A DNA stretch of 64,000 bases from PALSA-612 sp963776375 (GTDB taxonomy: Bacteria > Actinomycetota > Thermoleophilia > Gaiellales > Gaiellaceae): NCBI GenBank assembly GCA_963776375.1, contig CAVZMF010000005.1, forward strand, positions 744,001-808,000. Direction: 5' to 3'. Below, piece after piece: positions 16,666 through 23,848 of this stretch; the stretch's first letter is position 1, and each line of letters begins with the position of its first letter. Position numbers and translations under genes: made by a program. The notes under the pieces are model-generated. The model worked only from the letters and a program-made list of their open reading frames with translations. It ran no database searches and had not been told where the DNA came from.

Positions 16666-17260
16666 CTATCCGAGCGCGCTCTTGAGGTAGTCGTTGACGC
16701 TGGTGCGCGGGCGTGGCCACTCGGGTGCGGGCGGAATCTCGTCGCCCCGGGTCTGACACAGCATCAGCGACGGAAAGATCGCCGAGTCGGTGCCAGCGGC
16801 CTCCTGTACTTGGCGCTCGAGCTCTTCGGCAGGCACGTACTCAATCGTGAGCTCGCGACCATTGATCGACTCGGCCAGCTTGGCGACCTCATGCGGGGTG
16901 AGCGCCTCTGGGCCGCCGAGTTCGACCGTTTGTCCGTGCGCCTGGGGATTGTCGACGCAGGCGACGATCGCGGCGGCCACGTCGTTTGAGGAGATCCAGC
17001 TGACTCGCTGCTCGCCGCTGCCCAACACTCGCGCCGTACCAGCGTCATAGGCCCAGCCCAGTGCGGGACCGAGCCACATCTCCATGAAGTAGCTGGGCCG
17101 AAGGATCGTGTACGTCATCCCCGAGCCGCGCAGCTGCTCCTCAACTGCCCGTTTTGCCTCCGTCAGCGGATCGTCCGTGTTGACGTTGCGGGTGTAGGAG
17201 ACGTAGATGAAGTGACCGACGCCGGCCTCCTGGGCGGCGTCGACGAGTGCCGTTGAGACT
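16666..17260 (-). pseudogene. 5'-truncated NmrA-like NAD(P)-binding protein
   Basis: About 195 residues match the second part of NmrA/atypical short-chain reductases: ALVDAAQEAGVGHFIYVS, YTRNVNTDDPL, the TILRPSYFMEMWLGP segment, ISSNDVAAAIVACVD, and the substrate part with GGPEALTPHEVAKLAE. The dinucleotide-binding N-terminus (GATGxxG and the first 90 or so residues) is absent; upstream codons in the same frame (17261-17613) are Arg/Ser-rich and not gene-like. I therefore call it a truncated copy, possibly cut by the same rearrangement that shaped the island. Confidence 0.65.
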
Positions 17261-17522
17261 CGACGGGTCGGTCCGTCCTGGGCCGTCGACAGGACTCGGT
17301 GCCCGATCCGTGCCGCTACAACCGACGGTCCGAACAACGATTCGGCCAACCTCGCCGCCTTGCTGACTGACGACGCACCGAAGAGCCGCCGGTGCCAAAA
17401 CGGCGTTGCGGGCGGTGCGGCTCTTCGGCGAGAGAGGAATCTGCGGGACTCGACCCCCCTCCAAGCGAGCCCCGCTACCTGTTCTGTTCCTTGTCGCCCA
17501 GTCTCGAAACCCGGCACACCAA

Positions 17523-17550
17523 AGCCCGCCCGTGAGGGGAAGGGAGGGCT
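17523..17550 (-). terminator. Terminator-like hairpin
   Basis: Arms AGCCCGCCC (17523-17531) and GGGAGGGCT (17542-17550), one mismatch, 10-base loop. On the minus strand the hairpin is followed by TTTGG. It sits below the winged-helix gene, which it may terminate. The rest of 17261-17613 holds nothing else recognisable except the small repeat below. Confidence 0.4.
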
Positions 17551-17562
17551 CTCGGCAGAACG

Positions 17563-17614
17563 TCGAGCCGAACCATCCCCTCGAGCCGAACCATCCCCTC
17601 GAGCCGAATCCACT
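17563..17614 (+). repeat. Short tandem repeat, 18-bp unit
   Basis: Two exact copies of TCGAGCCGAACCATCCCC (17563-17580, 17581-17598) and a third, partial copy. It abuts the stop of the winged-helix gene. Confidence 0.8.
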
Positions 17615-18726
17615 CACGGCAAGGCGAGATCGGCGGCGGTCCACCTCAGCGGCCGACCGAGGATCGTGGCGAGCCGCCATACCTCTTCTGCCAGCGCTTC
17701 CCGCGCGGGCGGCGCTGCTTCGGCGAACCAAGCAACAATCACCTGGTCTTCGGTAAGCGACCACGTGCCAGATACCACTCCACCGACGATGACGATATTT
17801 GCCCCACGACTGACCAGCGTTCTGCGGGCGGGGGGCACGACGTGGGCATCGGCTGTGCCCGGACCCAGGACCCATTGGTCGTATCCCGGCAGGAGTCGCG
17901 TCGCGGTCGTCTCAGTCGTCGAGACCAGCTCCTCGAGATCCTCGCGCAGGACGTAGGTGGTCTCCCCGTCGACGTCGACAGACGCGAGGCGGTCACCGAG
18001 GCCTGCAATCCAGGACTGGATCCGCTTGCGGCCCGCGCCCAGGCCCGCGCCGAGCCAGTAGTGCACGCGGTCCGGTGCCGCCGGCCCATACGCTCGGAAG
18101 TACGCCTCGACGGCACGCGTTCCAGCCTCGTCGAGGTCGGGCACGCCTGCCCAGCGCGGGTTGGTGTCCAGACGCTGGAAGGTCGCACGTCCGTCTCGCG
18201 GCGGGCCGAAGCACATGTCTCCCTGCCACGCGAGCGGCTTCAACAATGTCCAAGTCCGGTCGGCGAAGGCAAAGCCCAGATGGCGGAACTTCGGTCGGGC
18301 GGTGACCGCAGCCCCTAGCTCGTCGCGGGTCAGCGGCCCTTCGGCGAGCGCCTCTCGGACCGTCTCCCGAAGGAGTGGCCAGTCGGACGGCGTGAGGCGG
18401 TAGTGGCTCTGCCAGCCGGGTCGCTCCCACACCCGGCCGGCGGCCCGCAGGGCGAGGTATCTGCCACCCTCCTCCGGCGTGACCAGGTGTGTGGCGCCGC
18501 GAAACGCGAAGGTCTTGATGATCCGACCTTCGGCCAGGGCGCGGGCGACGTCGCCCGGCCGGGACCGTTCACGCCTGATGCGGACGGCGAGCTCGGCCGC
18601 GGCATCGGGCTGGGCCGGGACGGCGCCCAGGCGGCGCACAACGCCTGCGACCGATTCGGTTCCGACCGGGTCGAGCAGCTGCCGCCGCATACGCCACGCG
18701 AGGGCGCGGGACCAGCTGACTGACAC
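17614..18726 (-). CDS. Winged-helix DNA-binding protein (HTH_42/AlkZ-like)
   Basis: The 370-residue product starts at a GTG (18726). It follows the HTH_42/DUF1006 plan of the AlkZ/YcaQ superfamily: N-terminal SWSRALAWRMRRQLL, a winged-helix set with GAVPAQPDAAAELAVRIR, the marker AFRGATHLVTPEE near residue 80, a middle domain with LGFAFADRTWTLLKPL, and a C-terminal domain ending TWSLTEDQVIVAWF. AlkZ enzymes are DNA glycosylases that unhook interstrand crosslinks. Whether this member is catalytic or only binds DNA is not clear. The start is set by the homology; a second GTG lies two codons upstream. Confidence 0.8.
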   Translation of the reverse strand: MSVSWSRALAWRMRRQLLDPVGTESVAGVVRRLGAVPAQPDAAAELAVRIRRERSRPGDVARALAEGRIIKTFAFRGATHLVTPEEGGRYLALRAAGRVWERPGWQSHYRLTPSDWPLLRETVREALAEGPLTRDELGAAVTARPKFRHLGFAFADRTWTLLKPLAWQGDMCFGPPRDGRATFQRLDTNPRWAGVPDLDEAGTRAVEAYFRAYGPAAPDRVHYWLGAGLGAGRKRIQSWIAGLGDRLASVDVDGETTYVLREDLEELVSTTETTATRLLPGYDQWVLGPGTADAHVVPPARRTLVSRGANIVIVGGVVSGTWSLTEDQVIVAWFAEAAPPAREALAEEVWRLATILGRPLRWTAADLALP

Positions 18727-18844
18727 GCGCACACAATAACGACGGGTCGCCGACGATCCGCTCATCGGGCTTCGGTCGCGAGCCGGCGATGACGCGGCGC
18801 AGCTGGTCGCGGTATGAGGCCCTGTCGAATCAGGGTCGGGAGGC

Positions 18845-19240
18845 TCAGGCCGTCCGCGTGTCTGGCCTGGCAAGTTCCCCGATCGGTATCGGACCGGGCC
18901 GTTCCAGGGTCGCGAACCATCCGAACGTCTGGCGGTCCTTCGCACCTCCTCCACCCCCGAACGTCTCGTAGGAGCCGGCGAGGTGGTAGATACGAGGAGC
19001 GGCGGATCCCCCCGGCTCGTCCCAGGCGTACCCCTCATACGCCCGGTCGTCGGAGGGATCCGCTTTCTCGCCGTTCTGGCTGAACACCAGCCTTCGCGCT
19101 CTCTCACTCCACCAGCCGGTGATCGGCTGCCCGAGGACGCTCCCGCTCACCCGCCCCAGCTCGTCGACGCGCCGGATGCGAAGCGTGCCTCGGCCACCGT
19201 TGACATGCACCTCCCAGTCGCCGGTCTTCAGATACGTCAC
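18845..19240 (-). CDS. Hypothetical protein
   Basis: A 131-residue protein from a GTG start (19240). No family recognised with certainty. It begins with strand-rich sequence (GDWEVHVNGGRGTLRIRRVD), contains two Trp pairs (TGWWSERARRLVF), a Pro/Gly-rich middle and LAGSYETFGGGGGAKDRQTF, a pattern that I associate with small beta-barrel proteins. No signal peptide or membrane segment. It lies inside the putative island between the winged-helix and kinase genes. Confidence 0.55.
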   Translation of the reverse strand: MTYLKTGDWEVHVNGGRGTLRIRRVDELGRVSGSVLGQPITGWWSERARRLVFSQNGEKADPSDDRAYEGYAWDEPGGSAAPRIYHLAGSYETFGGGGGAKDRQTFGWFATLERPGPIPIGELARPDTRTA

Positions 19241-19344
19241 TCAATCGCTCCAACGACCGCGAAGGGCGAGCCGAGGCATGCCATGACGCGACTCTGCAGC
19301 GCGTCGCTAATACGGCGATAACACGGGGTGCGACCCCGAGGCCT

Positions 19345-20082
19345 CTAGTCGAACTGGCGCCGGCGCCTGTGAGGTGTGCAGGCAGCGAGGGTTGATGAGG
19401 CGCGAGCGTCGAGAAAGGGCCGACTGGGCTCGTCGTTGTCTACGACCAGATCGGCTGTCTCGGTCGGACAAGCCGTCGCGAAGTAGAGCTTCTGACCGGG
19501 GATGTATCGGGTGCGGTAGCGTCGCTCGACCTCAGCACGGGAGCCAAACAGGGCGGCGTCGCGATCCAATGCGCGCCGAAGGATCTCGTCGAAGCTGGCC
19601 GAGACGAAGATGCGCAGATCCCAACTCTCGAACAGTTCGGGGCGAAGCAGAAAGACGCCGTCGAGGATGAGGACACCATCCTCGGAAGCGACCTCAGCCG
19701 AGCCCGACCGTGGAGCGTCGATGCGGAAGTCGAACACGGCAGAGCGATACACGCGGTCGCCTCCAGGGCCAAGCGGATCGAGAAGAAGCTTCCGCAACGC
19801 CATGTGGTCGAACGAGTCCTCGTAATAGCCCTCTGGAGAGTCTTCACCTTGTCGATACCGCTCCTCTCGCGAGCGGTGGAAGCCGTCGATCGACGCGCGA
19901 ATCACCATACGTCCGCGTCGACGCAGGCCGTGTGCAAGCTCATCGGCGAGCGTCGTCTTACCGGCAGCGTCAGGGCCATCGACAGCCACCCGAACCGGGT
20001 GCGGGCACTGGACAGCATCGACAACCTCGACGATCCGCTCGACGACAGCCGCTCGCGACCCTGCGAGGCGATCGTCAGACAC
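19345..20082 (-). CDS. Uridine kinase-like P-loop kinase
   Basis: The 245-residue product starts at a GTG (20082). It has Walker A GPDAAGKTT near residue 35, a substrate-binding ASIDGFHRSREERY segment near residue 65, a SFDHMAL lid region, Walker B-like GVLILDGVFLLRPEL near residue 136 and a C-terminal RYRTRYIPGQKLYF. This is the layout of uridine/cytidine kinases and related phosphoribulokinase-like enzymes. The nucleoside specificity is not certain. The C-terminal tail is Arg-rich and may be extended past the original end. It is the last gene of the putative island; its start lies 15 bases from the att-like repeat. Confidence 0.75.
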   Translation of the reverse strand: MSDDRLAGSRAAVVERIVEVVDAVQCPHPVRVAVDGPDAAGKTTLADELAHGLRRRGRMVIRASIDGFHRSREERYRQGEDSPEGYYEDSFDHMALRKLLLDPLGPGGDRVYRSAVFDFRIDAPRSGSAEVASEDGVLILDGVFLLRPELFESWDLRIFVSASFDEILRRALDRDAALFGSRAEVERRYRTRYIPGQKLYFATACPTETADLVVDNDEPSRPFLDARASSTLAACTPHRRRRQFD

Positions 20083-20096
20083 CCCCAGAGTCTAGG

Positions 20097-20125
20097 GTGC
20101 AGAGGTTCGACTCCACCCGGGGCCA
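20097..20125 (+). repeat. Putative attR: partial copy of tRNA-Arg(TCG) 3' end
   Basis: GTGCAGAGG, TTCGACT, CCACCCGGGGCCA: 27 of 29 bases equal the tRNA 3' end at 15992-16020. No 5' half of a tRNA precedes it, so it is not a tRNA gene. Confidence 0.6.
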
Positions 20126-20129
20126 AACC

Positions 20130-20148
20130 TGTTGTGGTTTCCACAACA
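20130..20148. repeat. Perfect palindrome next to the att-like repeat
   Basis: TGTTGTGG-TTT-CCACAACA, 8-base arms and 3-base loop, starting 4 bases beyond the att-like copy. It could be a terminator for the leftward fusion gene (stop 20219) or an integrase arm site. Confidence 0.55.
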
Positions 20149-20218
20149 TGCTCCAGTGTTCCTCCGGTCGCCGGAGGGATGAGCCGCCCCGTGGCCGTCC
20201 GTCAGCGTCCGGGTCGGC

Positions 20219-21871
20219 TTACCGGAGCGTGATTGACATTCCCGGTAGGTCGATGCCATCAAGAGTGGTGCTCCAACTCTCGCCTGCCGCGACCGGGAGC
20301 AGTTCGGTCAGCGTTCCGGTGGTCACGACTTCACCCGCCTGGACGGGCGGGAAGCGCGATTGGCTCGCCAGAACCTCGGCCAGGTGGGCGAAGGCCAGCA
20401 CGGGGCTGCCGAGTACCTCCTTGCCGCCGCCGGTTGCCAGTTGCTCGCCGTCCCTCGAAAGCGTGATCGTGAAGCTGCGCAGCCTTGCTGCGCAGCTCTC
20501 GACGTCGGCGACGGCCACCGGCAGACCAATCACAAGTAGGCCGTGCACCGCGCAGGCGGCGATCGCGTCCGCGACCTTGAACCTCCAGTCGGCGAACGGG
20601 CACTGCACGATCTCGAATCCATGCGCGATCCAATCGACGCACGCGAGGATGGCCGCCTCGTCCCGGGTCACCGGCGGCGTGCGCGCGAAGTGCAACTGGA
20701 TCTCGGGCTCGATGCGCGGCTGGATCAGGTGGCCGATGTCCACGTGCGCAGTGCCGCCTTCCGCGTACTGCACGGTCGAGTCGTACACGTAGCCCCAAAT
20801 CGGCGCCCGAAGCCCGCGCTGCGACCAGATCGCTTGGTTGGTGAACCCGATCTTGCGCCCAACGGGATTCTCTCCACGTCGGAGGCGCCGCTCGTGCACC
20901 TCGCCGGCGATCGCGTAGGCACGATCTTCGTCGAGGGTGGGATCGTAGTCGCTGAAGAGTCCGATAAGCCGCCGCGACGCGAGCGCCTCGACAACGATGC
21001 CCGCCTCGTTCATCTCCAGACGGAGCCGCCATTCCTCGAACGCACCTGAGAGCTCGACCTCGCCGAGCGCCGCGAGGCGTGAGACGTGGTCATCGATGAA
21101 GTAGAGGTAGAGGGGCACGAGCTGCTCGCGGAGTAACTTCGACGCGACCGCGTCCGACGGTGGGGAGGTTCGCCAGTCGAGGGCGGCCTGGACGAGCGGT
21201 CTGCCCGGTGCCGCCTCGTTCGCCAGGTACCACGAGACAGCGTCGTTGTTCGTGCCGACCCTGCCCGTCGCCGCCGTGAACAGAAACCGCACAGGGAAGA
21301 GCACCAGCTTGGTCACGCGGCGCACGCCGCGGGAAAGGAGCAGTTCGGGATCGCGGATCTCCTCAACGGCGTCGTCTCCCTCGGGCCTGAGCGAGCCCCA
21401 CGCCGTCGCTCCCCCAGCCGATGCTCCCATACCGGCCAAGAACTCCAGCGCGAACTGCGCCCCGCTCACCAGGAGCTCACGAGCGCTCGGGCGCGGAAGA
21501 CCGGCGCGGGCGTCCGTGCCGATCAGCAGCCGGCCGTTCTCGAGCAGATCGAGCCGATCCAGCGGTGGGAAGCGTCCACCCTTGTGCTCTCCCCGCAGGC
21601 TAGCCGGCGAGCCCCAGAAGACCGACAGGCGCGCATGAAGAGGCGTCCCCTTCGCCTTCTCCGCAGTGGCGACTGCCTGGATTGTCTCGGCATCATCCGT
21701 CTCCAGGGGATCGCTGACGATCAAGCCGAGGTCGACGTCGCTCACGAGCTCACTGAACCCGCCGTGGGCCAGGCTGCCGAGCGCGTAAGCAGCCAGCAAG
21801 CGCTCGCCGAGCGCGTCACGGTAGGCCGCTGCCACCTGCGCCAGTACGCTTTCGGCTCGCACGATGCCCAC
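20219..21871 (-). CDS. Fusion: nucleotidyltransferase domain + 2-keto-4-pentenoate hydratase-like domain
   Basis: Residues 1-130 hold a Pol-beta-type nucleotidyltransferase core (YALGSLAHGGFSELVSDVDL: Gly-Ser and the Asp-x-Asp pair), followed by a helical part to about residue 280. From about residue 285 the protein becomes a fumarylacetoacetase-like hydratase of the MhpD group: DEDRAYAIAGEVHERRLRRG, VGRKIGFTN, GYVYDST, EPEIQLHFAR, CVDWIAHGFEIVQCPFADW and a terminal GEVVTTGTLTELLPV. The hydratase lacks about its first 20 residues. The frame is unbroken across the joint (near 21015). I set the start at GTG 21871; the frame is open to 21916. Probably born from a deletion between two genes. Confidence 0.7.
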   Translation of the reverse strand: MGIVRAESVLAQVAAAYRDALGERLLAAYALGSLAHGGFSELVSDVDLGLIVSDPLETDDAETIQAVATAEKAKGTPLHARLSVFWGSPASLRGEHKGGRFPPLDRLDLLENGRLLIGTDARAGLPRPSARELLVSGAQFALEFLAGMGASAGGATAWGSLRPEGDDAVEEIRDPELLLSRGVRRVTKLVLFPVRFLFTAATGRVGTNNDAVSWYLANEAAPGRPLVQAALDWRTSPPSDAVASKLLREQLVPLYLYFIDDHVSRLAALGEVELSGAFEEWRLRLEMNEAGIVVEALASRRLIGLFSDYDPTLDEDRAYAIAGEVHERRLRRGENPVGRKIGFTNQAIWSQRGLRAPIWGYVYDSTVQYAEGGTAHVDIGHLIQPRIEPEIQLHFARTPPVTRDEAAILACVDWIAHGFEIVQCPFADWRFKVADAIAACAVHGLLVIGLPVAVADVESCAARLRSFTITLSRDGEQLATGGGKEVLGSPVLAFAHLAEVLASQSRFPPVQAGEVVTTGTLTELLPVAAGESWSTTLDGIDLPGMSITLR

Positions 21872-21894
21872 GCTAGACGATTGGCTGCGGGCCC

Positions 21895-22719
21895 TCACGC
21901 CCGGCCATCCGGCCACTCCGTCCGGCCACTCCGTCCGCCGGCGGCGTCGCGGTAAATGGTTCCTGATGGGCTCCGTTCTGAATTACGGATCGGGCGTCCC
22001 AGTACGCGCGCCGGTGCGCCGTCGCTGCCGATGATGTTGAGTGGGAGAAAGAGGAACTCGGCGCGGCGCCCAGCAAGGAGCCGTGCGTTTGCGACTTGCT
22101 CCGCGATCAGCACGCCGTCGCGTAGGAGCGTGTGGTGTACCGGCCAGTCGAAGTCAGGCGGGCGCAGTGGGAGGGGGAGTTCTGGCGTCGGCATGTCCAC
22201 CGCGAGGAGCTTGACCTGTCTGTCCACGAGCCATTCGGCGGCAGCCACCGACAGCGCGGCGTGCCGGGCGTAGTCGGGCGTGCCGACGTAGCGGGCGAGG
22301 CCGGTGTCGAGCACCAGGATCTCGCCGGGCTCGACTTGTGGGGACATGCGCTCAAAGTCCTCGGGCTCGACAAGACCCTCGAGCGGCTTCTCGATCCGCC
22401 AGACAACGCCGCTGCCGATGAGCCGTTCGAGCGGCACCTCTTCGAGCGCGGGCCCATCGCTGAAGAAGTGTCGCGGCGAGTCGACGTGCGTCCCGACGTG
22501 CACGACCATCGACAGCTCTGTGACGTTGAGCGGTTGCTCCGGGATGCTGGCAATGCGCTCGATGCGCGGCGGTGGAAACGACGAGAGACGAGGCACGGTG
22601 GGCGACAGCGGCCAAGTGAGGTCGATCCAGTCCCCGGCCGCCGGTACAGGCCGTGTCGCTCCGTACGTGTTCCAGCCGCGCCAGCCGTCGCCGGGTGTCG
22701 TCTGGGTCCGGTCGCACAT
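21895..22719 (-). CDS. Cyclase-family hydrolase (kynurenine formamidase-like)
   Basis: The 274-residue product carries the cyclase/KynB metal motif HVGTHVDSPRHF near residue 75 (HxGTHxDxPxH). Other landmarks are the N-terminal DWIDLTWPLSPTVP, a middle LVLDTGLARYVGTPDYARH, and LLAVDMPTPELP. Members hydrolyse N-formylkynurenine or other ring amides and lactones. Homology ends near GSDGAPARVLGRPI (residue about 245); the last 30 residues (RNSERSPSGTIYRDAAGG and on) look like read-through, suggesting that the 3' end was altered. Neighbouring hydratase and MmgE/PrpD pieces point to a former ring- or acid-degradation cluster. Confidence 0.78.
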   Translation of the reverse strand: MCDRTQTTPGDGWRGWNTYGATRPVPAAGDWIDLTWPLSPTVPRLSSFPPPRIERIASIPEQPLNVTELSMVVHVGTHVDSPRHFFSDGPALEEVPLERLIGSGVVWRIEKPLEGLVEPEDFERMSPQVEPGEILVLDTGLARYVGTPDYARHAALSVAAAEWLVDRQVKLLAVDMPTPELPLPLRPPDFDWPVHHTLLRDGVLIAEQVANARLLAGRRAEFLFLPLNIIGSDGAPARVLGRPIRNSERSPSGTIYRDAAGGRSGRTEWPDGRA

Positions 22720-22732
22720 ATCTCCTCCTCCC

Positions 22733-23575
22733 CTACGGGTGTAGGAGCGAGACGGCGTCGTCGACGCTCTTCGCCCCCGGGAGCGCGTAGATCGCGGCGA
22801 GCAGGCTCCCCGCCCGTTCCCGCCCTAGAAGGTCGCGCGCGTTGTCGTGGAACTTCGCGTCCAACTCCTCCGGCGAGAGGGGGTCCTCAGGGTCTCCTTT
22901 CGGGAACAGCACCGTCTCCTGGAAGGAGTTGCCGCCGGAAAGTTCGATCGTCACCCGCGCGGGGAACACGAAGAACGTGTTCAGACCGGCGGCCTGCGTG
23001 CCGGCAAGCCCGAGTGCGGTTCGAGTCCGATCGATGTCGAGCCTGAACGCCTTCGCCGCGGCCGCGGCGGCGCCGAAGGTGCCGTTCGTTCCGGTCGAGT
23101 GCCAGAAGCGGTAGTGGCTCGGCATCACCGCCATCCCGACGCGTACGGCGACCTCGTAGCCGGCCACCAGCGCGAGGAGCAAATCACGGCCCGACAGGCG
23201 TTCGGTCTCTGCGAGCGCGAGCACGGTCGGGACGACGACCGATCCAGTGTGCAGCAAGGCCCGCTTGTGCGTGTCGTCGTTGTCAGCAGCGTTCGCGAGC
23301 ATGCCGTTCGCCAGTGCGGCAATCGCCGGCTGGGCCCTCAACGCACGCGCGCCGATCACCGACGCGCCGCCGGCGCTCGCATAGAGGCTCGCAACCTCGG
23401 ATGCGACCTGCGATTTGGCCGGGTCGACTCTCCAGGCGCTCAACGCGCAGCCGACCGTGTCGAGGATGATGCGACAACCCTGCTCAACGACGGCGGGTGG
23501 CAGGGATTCGTAGCGCAGCTCCGCGACGAACTGCGCAAGGGCGCGGGTTTCGGCGATCGTGTTCGTAGCGAAGGG
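22733..23575 (-). pseudogene. MmgE/PrpD family protein with internal deletion
   Basis: The N-terminal part is typical of MmgE/PrpD: AETRALAQFVAELRYESLPP, then CRIILDTVGCALSAW, ANAADNDDTHKRAL, VALVAGYEVAVRVG, HSTGTNGTFGAAAAAAKAF and LGLAGTQAAGL. It then jumps straight to C-terminal family sequence, VTIELSGGNSFQETV and GDPEDPLSPEELDAKF. About 150-180 residues that normally lie between are missing without loss of frame. No ATG or GTG start exists before the homology (in-frame TGA at 23610-23612; first possible start TTG at 23443). I read it as an internal-deletion pseudogene. Confidence 0.7.
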
Positions 23576-23669
23576 ATTCTCGCGCGTATCACCCCGCCGG
23601 GTGACGTCTGATCAGGTGCCAGGCCCAAACGCGAGGATGGCCTCGATACGGCCGGCCCAGCCGCAACGG

Positions 23670-23702
23670 GTCAGGCTCCGTCCCGCTGCAGACGAGCCTG
23701 AC
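23670..23702. terminator. Inverted repeat in the kinase upstream region
   Basis: GTCAGGCTC and GAGCCTGAC, perfect 9-base arms with a 15-base loop, followed by CTTA. It separates the leftward remnant genes from the rightward kinase gene. Confidence 0.4.
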
Positions 23703-23773
23703 CTTACCCGCAAAGGAAGGCCAGCGATCCTCCCTGGGGCGGGCCGTGGGAGATTTCTCGCCGGAAACGGAAC

Positions 23774-23793
23774 TGTAACGCGGGTCCGTTACA
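23774..23793 (+). promoter_or_regulatory. Palindromic operator candidate upstream of the STAND kinase
   Basis: TGTAACG-N6-CGTTACA, perfect 7-base half-sites, 56 bases before the kinase start. It also overlaps an imperfect heptamer series (CGGAAAC at 23762, CTGTAAC at 23773, 11 apart) that recalls the SARP-type boxes found at 29972, 30592 and 31789. Confidence 0.4.
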
Positions 23794-23848
23794 CATCCGC
23801 GCTGGTCGCCCTATCGTTCCGGCAAACCCCGAAAGCGAGGATGCGCAC

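Larger units (their letters stand above)
16021..20125. mobile_element. Putative tRNA-Arg-integrated island, 4.1 kb, decayed
   Basis: The segment lies between the tRNA-Arg(TCG) 3' end and its 27/29-base copy. It holds two broken genes (a cyclase/ATPase remnant and an NmrA-type remnant) and three intact ones (winged-helix protein, hypothetical protein, uridine-kinase-like protein), all leftward. No integrase or other mobility gene is visible, so if it was an integrative element it has lost its machinery. Sequence on the tRNA side (16036) opens at once with a truncated reading frame, as expected at a junction. Confidence 0.5.

Noticed and set aside
17563..17614. CRISPR-like short repeats
   Set aside because: Units are directly adjacent with no spacers; only two and a half copies.
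20097..20125. A sixth tRNA gene
   Set aside because: Only the T-arm and acceptor 3' strand are present; no D-arm, anticodon arm or acceptor 5' strand precedes it.
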